Shown here piece by piece: positions 1 through 7,116 of a DNA stretch of 64,000 nucleotides. Position numbers and translations under genes: made by a program. Below the pieces are notes generated by a model. That model saw only the letters and a program-made list of their open reading frames with translations. It was not told the origin of the DNA and searched no databases. The stretch comes from Flavobacteriales bacterium (GTDB lineage Bacteria; Bacteroidota; Bacteroidia; Flavobacteriales_F; PHOS-HE28). Within the stretch, counting starts at the first letter, position 1, and every line of letters starts with the position of its first letter. The DNA is taken from contig JADKAN010000003.1 in the NCBI GenBank assembly GCA_016719225.1, positions 186,001 to 250,000 on the forward strand, written 5' to 3'.

Positions 1-540
1 TTGCAGGTCGTTCGTAAGTGTGCGTGCGCGATAACTCAGTGTGTAAGTCTGGCCGGGACAGACCGGTATGGTCTGGCACCAAGCATCATACTGGTTGTTC
101 AGCCAGCTGAGATAACCAGCGTTCACAATGAGGAAGTTACCGGACCCGGTGCCTTGGAACTGGGTGTGGTAATTGTGGGCATTGGCGCCCACCGTGTAAT
201 AGCCCTCGTTCTGAACGCTGGTGGCCGAGTAGGTGAATTGGGAGCTGAAACCGGTGTTGCCCGAATTGAAGTCACCGTTCGTCACCAGGTTCCCGGATGG
301 ATAAGTGACCCGGCACCAATAGTCGCCTGCCACACCGGTGCTGATGTTCTGGGATACTTGGCCCGTATTCCACAGGTAGTTGGAATATCCGGACGGACCG
401 TGCAATTGGGCTTGTGTGCCTTGGCACACGGTGGTATCATTTCCGATGAAGATGGAACATTGAGCCCGCGCATGGGGGCCTGCCAACAGGCATAAAACAC
501 CTGCCGCCAATAGCTTATGGCGGATGTTGTAGCGGTCCAT
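1..540 (-). CDS. Secreted Ig-like / carbohydrate-binding-like protein, 3' end beyond window
   Basis: Open frame from an ATG at 540 to the window edge, 180 codons without a stop. Residues 1-26 form a Sec signal peptide (hydrophobic LLAAGVLCLLAG, then HARAQ). Next comes a short Ig/PKD-like module of the Bacteroidota adhesin kind (CQGTQAQLHG, YLWNTG, AGDYWCRV). After it is the start of a carbohydrate-binding-like beta-sandwich (LVTNGDFNSGNTGF). Such proteins are usually long, exported, and often end in a T9SS sorting domain, which would lie outside the window. The function is probably surface or extracellular; the ligand cannot be read from this fragment. Confidence 0.75.
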   Translation of the reverse strand, partial: MDRYNIRHKLLAAGVLCLLAGPHARAQCSIFIGNDTTVCQGTQAQLHGPSGYSNYLWNTGQVSQNISTGVAGDYWCRVTYPSGNLVTNGDFNSGNTGFSSQFTYSATSVQNEGYYTVGANAHNYHTQFQGTGSGNFLIVNAGYLSWLNNQYDAWCQTIPVCPGQTYTLSYRARTLTNDLQ

Positions 541-562
541 ATCGAATTCGCGCACCGGTCAA

Positions 563-1255
563 TCAAACTTCGGGCCGTAACGCGGAAGGTGCCGCTTTGG
601 CTTGGCTGGCGGTGAAAACATGGTTTATCCCGTTATAACGGTGCTCACGCACCTCATTGAAATGAAGACGCAGATACTGGCCTGTTCGTTGGCTGCGCGT
701 CGTGCTTAAGTTATTGTGCGCTACGGTGTTGAAACAGACCATTCCCCCCACATTCGTGATGCGCGCCAATTGGCGGATGAATTCCTCTTCATCGATCCCT
801 GGTGCGAGATCCAGTTCGTGGAACAGATCCACGAGCACCAGTCCATACCGACCGGTTTCAGCCGATATGTATTCCAACGCATCCATGTGCACCAGCCGTA
901 GATCCGGCAATTTGTCCATTTTGAAGCTATCGCGTGCTATGTTCAGCATGGCGGCATCCCCGTCCACACCGGTTATCGGCGCTACCGAACGGAGTTCGCG
1001 GCGCAGTATACTGGCGATGCTACCGGCGCCGAAGCCGAGGATGAGGACCGTTCTTGGCTTTCGTTCCTGTATCCCTTCGTCCGCAAAGCACTGTTGCCAT
1101 ACATCGTGCAAGCTGCCCCAGCTCTGGTTGGCATGGCGGCTGTTCACCACCAAATGGCCACTTTCGTAAACCAGCCGGATCGGTCCGTAACGGCCTTCGC
1201 CTTTCCACACGGGCACTGGAGCCACGTAGCTCAACAAGCTTTTGAGCAAGGACAT
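563..1255 (-). CDS. Spermidine-synthase-like SAM-dependent methyltransferase
   Basis: 230 aa with a Rossmann-type core: motif I VLILGFGAGS around residue 70, an acidic residue ending strand 2 (ITGVDGD), and LVLVDLFHE for the strand-4 region. The layout matches the spermidine synthase / SpeE-like superfamily. It lacks a clear polyamine-site signature and is shorter than true SpeE, so the substrate is unknown. It begins 4 bp from a CATCTTTG promoter element (1260-1267, minus), so its transcript may be nearly leaderless. It lies divergent to the cyclase gene at 1312. Confidence 0.7.
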   Translation of the reverse strand: MSLLKSLLSYVAPVPVWKGEGRYGPIRLVYESGHLVVNSRHANQSWGSLHDVWQQCFADEGIQERKPRTVLILGFGAGSIASILRRELRSVAPITGVDGDAAMLNIARDSFKMDKLPDLRLVHMDALEYISAETGRYGLVLVDLFHELDLAPGIDEEEFIRQLARITNVGGMVCFNTVAHNNLSTTRSQRTGQYLRLHFNEVREHRYNGINHVFTASQAKAAPSALRPEV

Positions 1256-1259
1256 GGTG

Positions 1260-1267
1260 CAAAGATG
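1260..1267 (-). promoter_or_regulatory. -7 promoter element for the 1255 methyltransferase
   Basis: CATCTTTG read on the minus strand resembles the Bacteroidota -7 consensus TAnnTTTG. It ends five bases before the ATG at 1255, implying a very short 5' leader. Confidence 0.45.
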
Positions 1268-1284
1268 CGGCGTTGAACGCGGGC

Positions 1285-1292
1285 TACCTTCG
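1285..1292 (+). promoter_or_regulatory. -7 promoter element for the 1312 cyclase
   Basis: TACCTTCG matches the TAnnTTCG form of the -7 element seen repeatedly in this window. It lies downstream of a possible TTG start at 1273, which favours the GTG at 1312 as the real start. Confidence 0.45.
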
Positions 1293-1311
1293 CGGCCCCG
1301 ACCCGATCCCC

Positions 1312-2385
1312 GTGGAGCACATCGACGCCATTACACGGCACAAGCTGCGCAAGTTGCTTAAGTATGCTTTGGCCACAGCCACCGTGGGCAGTGTGCTGAT
1401 GCTGATGGCGGGACGCATCGACGTCACCGTTGTGGGTGCGTGGGCTTTGCTGGGTGCATGGACGGGTGTGTTGGAGGAATTCCTGTTCGGGCGCCGTTTC
1501 CGTTCGTTGGCCATTCCGCTCCAATTGCTGGGCAAGGCGTTAGCGGTGAACCTCCTAACATTGGGTTTACTGCTTTTGGCCTACAAACTGGACCGTGGGC
1601 ACGAGCTGCCCTACTCCTCGGACAATGGGCTGTTGGGCTCGCGTTCCTTTTACGTGCTCATGTTGCAGGTCGCTTTGGTCACCACCATGTCCATTCTGGT
1701 GGTGCAAGTGGAAGAGTTCATGGGCCGCCGCTTTTTCTTGGGTTTTTTGCTGGGTTGGTACGACAAGCCGCGGATCGGGGAACGGATCGTGCTGGCCATC
1801 GACCTTGTGGGGAGTTCCGCGCTGAACGAGCGTTTGGGTGATCTACTGTACTACCGTTTTCTCAATACCACCCATTCCCTGATGACCGAGGCGGTGCTGC
1901 GTCACGGGGCGGAGATCCACAAATACGTAGGTGATGAGGTCATATTCACTTGGCACATGAAGGATGGGTTGCGGGATGATCACTGCATCGCCCTTTTCTT
2001 CGACATACAGGACCGCATCGAAGCGAACAAGCAGGAGATGTTGCGCATGTTCGGTGCCAGCCCGCAGTTCCGCGGCGGTTTGCACGGTGGACGCGTGATC
2101 ACCGCGCAGGTGGGCCACATCAAGCGTTCGATCGACCTGAGCGGTGATGTGATGAACTCCACGAGCCGTGTACAGACCATGTGCAAGGAGCAACGTGAGA
2201 ACCTCATGATCACCGGCGACCTGTTGGGCCGCATGCCCACCGCACGTGAACGTTACAGCATCGGGGAACCGCTTCCGATGCGTGTGAAGGGCGGTAAACG
2301 CATCCTGCAGGTCTATGCCGTGAAGAAGATATCGGTGCCTGCGCTGATCCCGCAATTGGATCCGGCGCTCCCCACGGCCCACTAA
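1312..2385 (+). CDS. Membrane-anchored class III adenylate/guanylate cyclase
   Basis: The N-terminal half holds about four hydrophobic segments. The C-terminal half is a class III nucleotide cyclase domain: first metal-binding Asp in AIDLVGSS, second in HKYVGDEVIFTW, plus the GGLHGGRV stretch. Start: a GTG at 1312 is preferred over a TTG at 1273 because a -7 element lies between them; the TTG reading adds 13 residues. The product, cAMP or cGMP, cannot be assigned with confidence. The stop (2383-2385) overlaps the stop of a convergent second cyclase. A CRP-domain regulator is encoded about 1 kb away, so a cyclic-nucleotide link is possible but unproven. Confidence 0.8.
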   Translation: MEHIDAITRHKLRKLLKYALATATVGSVLMLMAGRIDVTVVGAWALLGAWTGVLEEFLFGRRFRSLAIPLQLLGKALAVNLLTLGLLLLAYKLDRGHELPYSSDNGLLGSRSFYVLMLQVALVTTMSILVVQVEEFMGRRFFLGFLLGWYDKPRIGERIVLAIDLVGSSALNERLGDLLYYRFLNTTHSLMTEAVLRHGAEIHKYVGDEVIFTWHMKDGLRDDHCIALFFDIQDRIEANKQEMLRMFGASPQFRGGLHGGRVITAQVGHIKRSIDLSGDVMNSTSRVQTMCKEQRENLMITGDLLGRMPTARERYSIGEPLPMRVKGGKRILQVYAVKKISVPALIPQLDPALPTAH

Positions 2386-3416
2386 GCGCCAGCTGTGGCC
2401 AGTTCGATACTGAACAGTTCCATGGCATTCCGCTTCCCCTTCAAGGGAATGGATCCCATCGGCCTGATCTTGTATTTCTGGCTGGAGAGATCAAGCACAT
2501 CGAGAAGGTCCTTGCTCACCAGGTTGTCCACGCCAAGGCCATTGCAGCTCGCCTGTATGTGGGCGGCCGTATTCACCACGTCACCGCTGAAGATGGTCTG
2601 CCTTTTCACCAGACCGACCTGTCCGCGCGTGACCGGCCCGAAATGGAGCCCTGCCTTGAACACCGGGGATGCTCCGTATTGGGCGATGTAGTGCGATGCG
2701 CGGGCGATCAGCTTTTCCCGGATCGCGAAAAAACAGCGGATGCAGCGCTCGTTCCGGGTGCCGCGATCCAGTTTCCAGCTGATGCTGATCTCGTCACCCA
2801 CATACTGATAGATCTCTCCTTCGGAATAGACCACCGGATCGGTGAGATCGCTATAGATGTCGTTCAGCAGTTGGAAATAGCGGGTATCCCCGATGGATTC
2901 CGCGATGGAGGTGCTGGAGCGCATATCCAGGAACATGAAGATGCGCAGTTCCTGCCGTGGCCTTCTGAACCGGTCGAGCAGATAGTCCATGTCGCCGCCA
3001 CCGTACCGATCATTGAGGCGAAGCATGAGGATGGAGGCGGCGAGCAGCAGGAACCAATGGAGGAATTCACCTACGAAAGCAAGTGTCGGCAACGAGGACA
3101 TACCGGATCGGAAAGCATACAGGCCGGCCAAGCCCGCCAAGAGCCAAGCGCCCACTACGGCCAAGGAACGCAGCAACGACCATTTGCGCATGAGGTCATG
3201 GCAGGCGAAGACGTAGATGCCACCGATGATGAGTCCGCCGAAAAATGCACGCAGTGCATGTTCCGCCAAAATGCCGCTGTACGGAAGGACTATGCCTTGC
3301 TGCATTAATGACAAATGCTCGAACAAGGCAGTGAATACCGAAACCGCGAGCCAAGCTGCACTAAGCCTGAGTGTGCGCCGGGCCTGCTTGCCGAATTTTG
3401 AAAGCGTGATGGCCAT
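2382..3416 (-). CDS. Membrane-anchored class III adenylate/guanylate cyclase (second copy)
   Basis: About 344 aa from the ATG at 3416 (MAITLSKF). An upstream ATG at 3476 would add 20 unlikely residues. Four to five N-terminal membrane segments precede a class III cyclase domain with FLDMRSSTS (first metal Asp), YQYVGDEISISW (second metal Asp) and GLHFGPVTRGQVG. Same architecture as the convergent gene at 1312-2385 but divergent in sequence, so an old duplication. The TAG stop overlaps the neighbour's TAA by two bases. Confidence 0.8.
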   Translation of the reverse strand: MAITLSKFGKQARRTLRLSAAWLAVSVFTALFEHLSLMQQGIVLPYSGILAEHALRAFFGGLIIGGIYVFACHDLMRKWSLLRSLAVVGAWLLAGLAGLYAFRSGMSSLPTLAFVGEFLHWFLLLAASILMLRLNDRYGGGDMDYLLDRFRRPRQELRIFMFLDMRSSTSIAESIGDTRYFQLLNDIYSDLTDPVVYSEGEIYQYVGDEISISWKLDRGTRNERCIRCFFAIREKLIARASHYIAQYGASPVFKAGLHFGPVTRGQVGLVKRQTIFSGDVVNTAAHIQASCNGLGVDNLVSKDLLDVLDLSSQKYKIRPMGSIPLKGKRNAMELFSIELATAGA

Positions 3417-3492
3417 GGTGCGGCTTAGGCGCGAAGATACCGGGACGCACCGGCCGTTCGTTGGACCTTGGATCAAGTGTTGACCAAGCGCC

Positions 3493-4554
3493 TTAGCGCG
3501 AGGCCAACTTCAACAAGCTGTTATGGTCGATGATATGGATGTCGCGGCCTTGCGTGGCAATGAGCCCCTCATCCTTCAGGTCGCTCAGGCAACGGATCAG
3601 CGATTCGGTCGCGGTGCCCACGATGGCGGCCAGATCATCACGGCTGATCCTCACGCCGAGGTCTTCGTCGTTCTTGCCGGCGAATCGGCTGTGGATACGC
3701 AAGAGCGCTTGTGCTACACGTTGACGGACACTTGCGTAGGCAAGTTGCAGCAAGTGCTGCTCCTTTTCTTTCACATTGTGGGCCAACATCTTAATGAACT
3801 GGATGCTCACATCCCTGTCTTTGTAGAGAAGCGCCAGCAGGTCTTCCCGGGGGATGAGCGACACGGTGGTGTCTTCCATGGCTTCTGCGGTCTCGGTGGC
3901 GAGGCCGCTTTCAAGTAAGCCCATGTAGCCAACGAAATCGCCTTCGCCATGCAGGCCGGTCACGAATTCCTTGCCGTCGTTATTCACCATGAACGTGCGC
4001 ACTTTTCCGCTGATGATGTAGGGGACTTGCCGCATTTCGTCACCTTCGTGGAAGAGCACATCCTTCTTGTAGAATTGACGGTTCTTCCTGCCATTCCCGA
4101 TATCCTTGAGCACATCGATGCCCCGGGCTTGTTCGAGAAAGACGCCGAAGCCACTGGATCCGCGGTCGAACCCTTTACGGAAGAGGTCGCTCCGCTTCAT
4201 GCGGGTCTCCACGGCATTGAGCAATTCGTTCTCTTCGAAGGGCTTGGTCAGGTAATCGTCGGCACCCAGTTCCATTCCCTTGCGCACATCGCCTCTTTCG
4301 GCCTTGGCGCTCAGGAAGATGAACGGTATCTCCGCAGTGGCGGGATTGCGCCCCAGCATGTGGAGCACGCCGTAACCGTCGAGTTCGGGCATCATGATAT
4401 CGCAGAGGATGAGGTCCGGCACCTGTTTTTTGGCTTCCTCCACGCCACGCCTGCCATTCTCAGCGGTCACCACGGAGTAACCGGCCAATTCCAGGGTCTC
4501 GGCGGTATTCTCGCGCATGTCCGGATTATCTTCGATGAGCAGGATCTTCTTCAT
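3493..4554 (-). CDS. Response regulator fused to CRP/FNR transcription factor
   Basis: 353 aa. Residues 1-120 are a CheY-like receiver: acidic pocket E8/D9, phospho-acceptor D52 in LILCDIMMPE, and the Lys of LTKPF. Residues about 150-265 are a cyclic-nucleotide-binding-type beta barrel (FHEGDEMRQVPYIISGKV). Residues about 285-340 are a CRP-type winged helix whose recognition helix reads ATESLIRCLSDL, with the Glu and Arg that FNR/CRP proteins use on TGA half-sites. Only two cysteines are present, so it is not a 4Fe-4S FNR. The ATG overlaps the stop of the kinase gene, so the pair is translationally coupled. It is my prime candidate for the TGA(C/T)-N4-GTCA sites in this window, including one before its own operon. 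Confidence 0.85.
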   Translation of the reverse strand: MKKILLIEDNPDMRENTAETLELAGYSVVTAENGRRGVEEAKKQVPDLILCDIMMPELDGYGVLHMLGRNPATAEIPFIFLSAKAERGDVRKGMELGADDYLTKPFEENELLNAVETRMKRSDLFRKGFDRGSSGFGVFLEQARGIDVLKDIGNGRKNRQFYKKDVLFHEGDEMRQVPYIISGKVRTFMVNNDGKEFVTGLHGEGDFVGYMGLLESGLATETAEAMEDTTVSLIPREDLLALLYKDRDVSIQFIKMLAHNVKEKEQHLLQLAYASVRQRVAQALLRIHSRFAGKNDEDLGVRISRDDLAAIVGTATESLIRCLSDLKDEGLIATQGRDIHIIDHNSLLKLASR

Positions 4555-5795
4555 GGTTTCATGATCTGTGGCAGGTCCACGGAGAACCGTGTGTTTCCCG
4601 GCTTGCTGGTGAATGATATGGTGCCGCCCATCAGGTCCAGGTAACGCTTCACCAGGTTGAGGCCAAGCCCGGTGCCTTGGATGTTGGTGGCGTTCGATCC
4701 CCGGAAGAAACGTTCGAAAAGATGATGCTGGTCCTCCTCCGGTATCCCCATGCCTTCGTCCTCCACGGTGATCCGCAGCCTCCCGGAGGTAACTTCGGAA
4801 GTGATGTGTACCGGCTTGCCGTCCGGAGAATACTTGATGGCGTTGGTGACGAGGTTGGACAGGAGGTTGCTCAGGATCTGCTTGTCCAAGCGGACCTTGC
4901 TCGGCCCGTTGCGGTGGTCGTAGTTGAGCGTCTGTCCAGGTTTGGCCATGTTGCGCAGTTCCTCCATCATTTCGATGCAGAGGTGGACAATGTCGAATTC
5001 GGTAGGGGAGGGCTCCACATGCCCCTGTTCCATGCGTTCCAAGGAAAGGAACTCATTCAGCATAGCGGTCATTTCGCGCACTTTCCCGCGGATACGGGCC
5101 AAATGCTTGCTCACCTTTTCATCCTGGCCGGCGGCCGTGTACCTATCAATAAGGTCCGCGCTGCCCATGATGGTACTAAGCGGCGTGCGGAACTCGTGGC
5201 TGGCCATGGCAACGAATCGGCTTTTCAACGCATGCAGTTCGCGCTCGGTCTCCAAAGCGGAGCGTACGTTCTGCTCAGCCGTCTGCAATTCTGCCGTGCG
5301 TTGTTTCACGCGTTCTTCCAGTTCCTGCCGGCTTTGCAACACTTCCGCCTCGGCTAGGAAGCGCTCTGTGATATCGGTGACAAGGCCCATGACGAATCGC
5401 CCCCCGTTCAATTCGAAATGGTTAAGGCCGATCTCCAACGGGAAGATGGTGCCGTCCTTGCGCAGTCCGCGCAGGTCCATGCCGATGCCCATGCTGCGCT
5501 TGACGGGATGTTTGTTGTATCCGGCGCGGTGGCGTGCATGAATTTGCCGGAAAGCTTCGGGCAGCAGGATCTCGATTGGCTGATCGTCCAATTCGTGCGG
5601 CCCGTAACCGAACATTTCACTAAGGCGCGGATTGTACAGCACGATCTTCCCGTCCAAGCCGACGACAACGAGGCCTTCAGCGGCAACGTCGAAGAGCAAC
5701 TGGAAAACGTGCTCCGTGTTCGGCTCCGCCCATGCACCGCTTTGGTGTTGCAGCATGCGGCCAAGGTAGGGATGGCCGGTTGAAGGCAGGATCAT
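4551..5795 (-). CDS. PAS-domain sensor histidine kinase
   Basis: 414 aa, no membrane segment, so cytoplasmic. A PAS domain covers about residues 30-145 (LDGKIVLYNPRLSEMFGY, then a PAC-like VTDITERF). A coiled-coil linker follows at 150-190. The H box has phospho-acceptor H200 (ASHEFRTPLS), followed by the N box (NLVTNAIKYSP), G1 (VEDEGMGIP), F box (LFERFFRG) and G2 (GTGLGLNLVKR). It overlaps both neighbours by 4 bp: cysteine-dioxygenase-like upstream, receiver-CRP fusion downstream. It presumably phosphorylates that fusion. The PAS ligand (haem, flavin, small molecule) is not visible. Confidence 0.9.
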   Translation of the reverse strand: MILPSTGHPYLGRMLQHQSGAWAEPNTEHVFQLLFDVAAEGLVVVGLDGKIVLYNPRLSEMFGYGPHELDDQPIEILLPEAFRQIHARHRAGYNKHPVKRSMGIGMDLRGLRKDGTIFPLEIGLNHFELNGGRFVMGLVTDITERFLAEAEVLQSRQELEERVKQRTAELQTAEQNVRSALETERELHALKSRFVAMASHEFRTPLSTIMGSADLIDRYTAAGQDEKVSKHLARIRGKVREMTAMLNEFLSLERMEQGHVEPSPTEFDIVHLCIEMMEELRNMAKPGQTLNYDHRNGPSKVRLDKQILSNLLSNLVTNAIKYSPDGKPVHITSEVTSGRLRITVEDEGMGIPEEDQHHLFERFFRGSNATNIQGTGLGLNLVKRYLDLMGGTISFTSKPGNTRFSVDLPQIMKP

Positions 5796-6355
5796 GGGGG
5801 ACTCCCCGCAGTGTTGAAGCTGGCCGCACCGGAGGCTTCGTCGTAGACGCGCCAGCGGCTCATGGGCTTGGCATATAGGTTCAGGGAAGCGGCGCGATGC
5901 GGGCCGGGGTTGTAAAAGCGATGTATCGAGTCTTCACCGGAAAGTGAAGCCATGGCACCGGACCGAAGTTCCTCGGTTTCACTATGGACCAGGATATTTT
6001 CCCGGTTCAGCGAGAACCGCTCCAAAGCGAGATCGCCAAAAAGCGGAACTACCCAAGCCTTCTCGCTGTCATAGTCGTGTATACTGGTGCTTTGCCCGGG
6101 CAAATAGCATATCACGAGCAATTCAAAGCGCGGGTTACGGGTAATGCAGGTGCGGGTGTAGTGCTTGGTGTCCCACCGCAGGAAAGGCGTAAGGTCCGGT
6201 GCCCTGTCGATGGTGAGCTGCTGGCTCTGGACCCAATGGGAGTAGTTTGAGAGTATGGCCCCGAACTCACTCTGGTCGCTGCTGCCGGTAAGTGCCTTGA
6301 GCAGCTGCGTGATGGAATGGTCTGCCAGACCGGGCATGGGCGAAGCGAAGGACAT
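5792..6355 (-). CDS. Cysteine dioxygenase-like cupin protein with altered metal site
   Basis: 187 aa matching the cysteine dioxygenase type I fold: PGQSTSIHDY in cupin motif 1 and DSIHRFYNP in motif 2. Active enzymes bind Fe(II) through His-X-His plus a third His. Here the first pair reads H93-D94-Y95, so the second His is replaced by Tyr, while H145 remains. It may be catalytically altered or act as a sensor. First gene of an operon with the histidine kinase and receiver-CRP regulator (4-bp overlap), an unusual setting for a thiol dioxygenase. The ATG at 6355 follows a -7 element at 6364-6371. Confidence 0.75.
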   Translation of the reverse strand: MSFASPMPGLADHSITQLLKALTGSSDQSEFGAILSNYSHWVQSQQLTIDRAPDLTPFLRWDTKHYTRTCITRNPRFELLVICYLPGQSTSIHDYDSEKAWVVPLFGDLALERFSLNRENILVHSETEELRSGAMASLSGEDSIHRFYNPGPHRAASLNLYAKPMSRWRVYDEASGAASFNTAGSPP

Positions 6356-6363
6356 GGATGCCG

Positions 6364-6371
6364 CGAAACTA
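6364..6371 (-). promoter_or_regulatory. -7 promoter element of the CDO-HK-RR operon
   Basis: TAGTTTCG on the minus strand fits TAnnTTCG. It lies 8 bp upstream of the ATG at 6355 and 33 bp (centre to centre) from the TGAT-N4-GTCA palindrome at 6394-6407. Confidence 0.5.
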
Positions 6372-6393
6372 CCGGAGCCTGAAAGGCTGTGAA

Positions 6394-6407
6394 ATGATGG
6401 AAGTCAG
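6394..6407. promoter_or_regulatory. Putative CRP/FNR-type operator TGAT-GGAA-GTCA
   Basis: ATGATGGAAGTCAG has one departure from the TGAC-N4-GTCA palindrome found elsewhere in the window. Its centre (6400.5) is 33 bp upstream of the -7 element, about -41 from the predicted transcription start. This suggests class II activation and autoregulation of the operon that encodes the receiver-CRP protein. Confidence 0.5.
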
Positions 6408-6516
6408 ATCGACCGGGCTTTCGCGCGTGCACTAGCGCGGCATGGTGAGCCTGTGGTGCATGGAATGGCGTTGAGCACTGTGGTTACCAGGCGGCCCTTG
6501 ATCGGGTCGCGTGCCA

Positions 6517-6975
6517 TCAGGCACTCATCGCAGCGGCCATCTTGTTGTTGAAACGCGCCACGCCGTTATAGGTCACCTCCCAAGTCACTGGCATGGCCTT
6601 TTTCAACATGGAGCTCACGCCGCATAATTCGTTCTGTGAGCGGTCCACCACGCGCAGGGCTTCCTCTTCATGCGCCACATCGCCGTGCATCTCGTAGATC
6701 ACGTGTATGCCGGTATAAAGGATCGGTGGGGTTTTGCTGATCTCACCGGATACGCGGACCTCGAAGCGATCGAGCGGTTTGCCTGCTTTGCGCAGTAACG
6801 ACACCACATCCATGCCGGTGCATCCCGCCAAGGCGGTGAGCATGAACGGTTTCGGGATGGGCCCTTGGCCCTCTCCACCGGCACGCTCCGGAGCGTCCAT
6901 GGTCACCGTATGGCCACCCACCAGCGCGTTGAACTGCATTTTTCCCATCCATACCGCGTCCACGTCGTGCGTCAT
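6517..6975 (-). CDS. OsmC/Ohr family protein
   Basis: 152 aa from the ATG at 6975 (MTHDVDAVWMGKM); a longer reading from 7074 adds a Cys-rich stretch without family similarity. OsmC hallmarks: PIPKPFMLTALAGCTGMDV with the first redox Cys, and NELCGVSSML with the second. Members reduce organic peroxides or act on sulfur species using the Cys pair. This subtype, with a GPIPKPF loop, is closer to the generic OsmC branch than to Ohr. Divergent from the multicopper oxidase; a shared palindrome at 7049-7062 lies between them, 33 bp from this gene's -7 element (7019-7026, GACCTTTG). Confidence 0.85.
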   Translation of the reverse strand: MTHDVDAVWMGKMQFNALVGGHTVTMDAPERAGGEGQGPIPKPFMLTALAGCTGMDVVSLLRKAGKPLDRFEVRVSGEISKTPPILYTGIHVIYEMHGDVAHEEEALRVVDRSQNELCGVSSMLKKAMPVTWEVTYNGVARFNNKMAAAMSA

Positions 6976-7018
6976 TTTCGTTGAATTATTCCGTCCGGGA
7001 CATCCGATCGGCAGTGGA

Positions 7019-7026
7019 CAAAGGTC
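7019..7026 (-). promoter_or_regulatory. -7 promoter element for osmC-family gene
   Basis: GACCTTTG on the minus strand, identical to the element before the 27057 gene. The predicted start of transcription is near 7013, giving a leader of about 38 nt to the ATG at 6975. Confidence 0.45.
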
Positions 7027-7048
7027 TTTTCCGCAGCCTACTTGGAAG

Positions 7049-7062
7049 GTGAGCAATGTCAC
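7049..7062. promoter_or_regulatory. Putative shared CRP/FNR-type operator between osmC and multicopper oxidase
   Basis: GTGAGCAATGTCAC is a near-palindrome with one departure from GTGAC-N4-GTCAC. Its centre (7055.5) is 33 bp from the -7 element of the minus-strand OsmC gene and 33 bp from TACGTTGC (7085-7092), a weaker -7 candidate for the plus-strand oxidase. One site could serve both promoters. Confidence 0.5.
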
Positions 7063-7116
7063 GGTCCGGTCCACTGCGCGGCCCTACGTTGCGGCTGCAT
7101 TCAACACCCTACGCCG

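Noticed and set aside
2559..3308. 249-codon plus-strand frame opposite the second cyclase
   Set aside because: The minus strand encodes a complete cyclase with metal-binding motifs; the plus frame shows no recognisable feature.
3493..4554. Reading the CRP/FNR protein as an oxygen-sensing 4Fe-4S FNR
   Set aside because: The N-terminal cysteine cluster is missing; only two isolated cysteines occur, in the receiver and in the recognition helix.
7042..7116. N-terminal extension of the multicopper oxidase to 7042
   Set aside because: The extension is Cys/His-rich, overlaps the control region and would precede a clear signal peptide starting at 7117.
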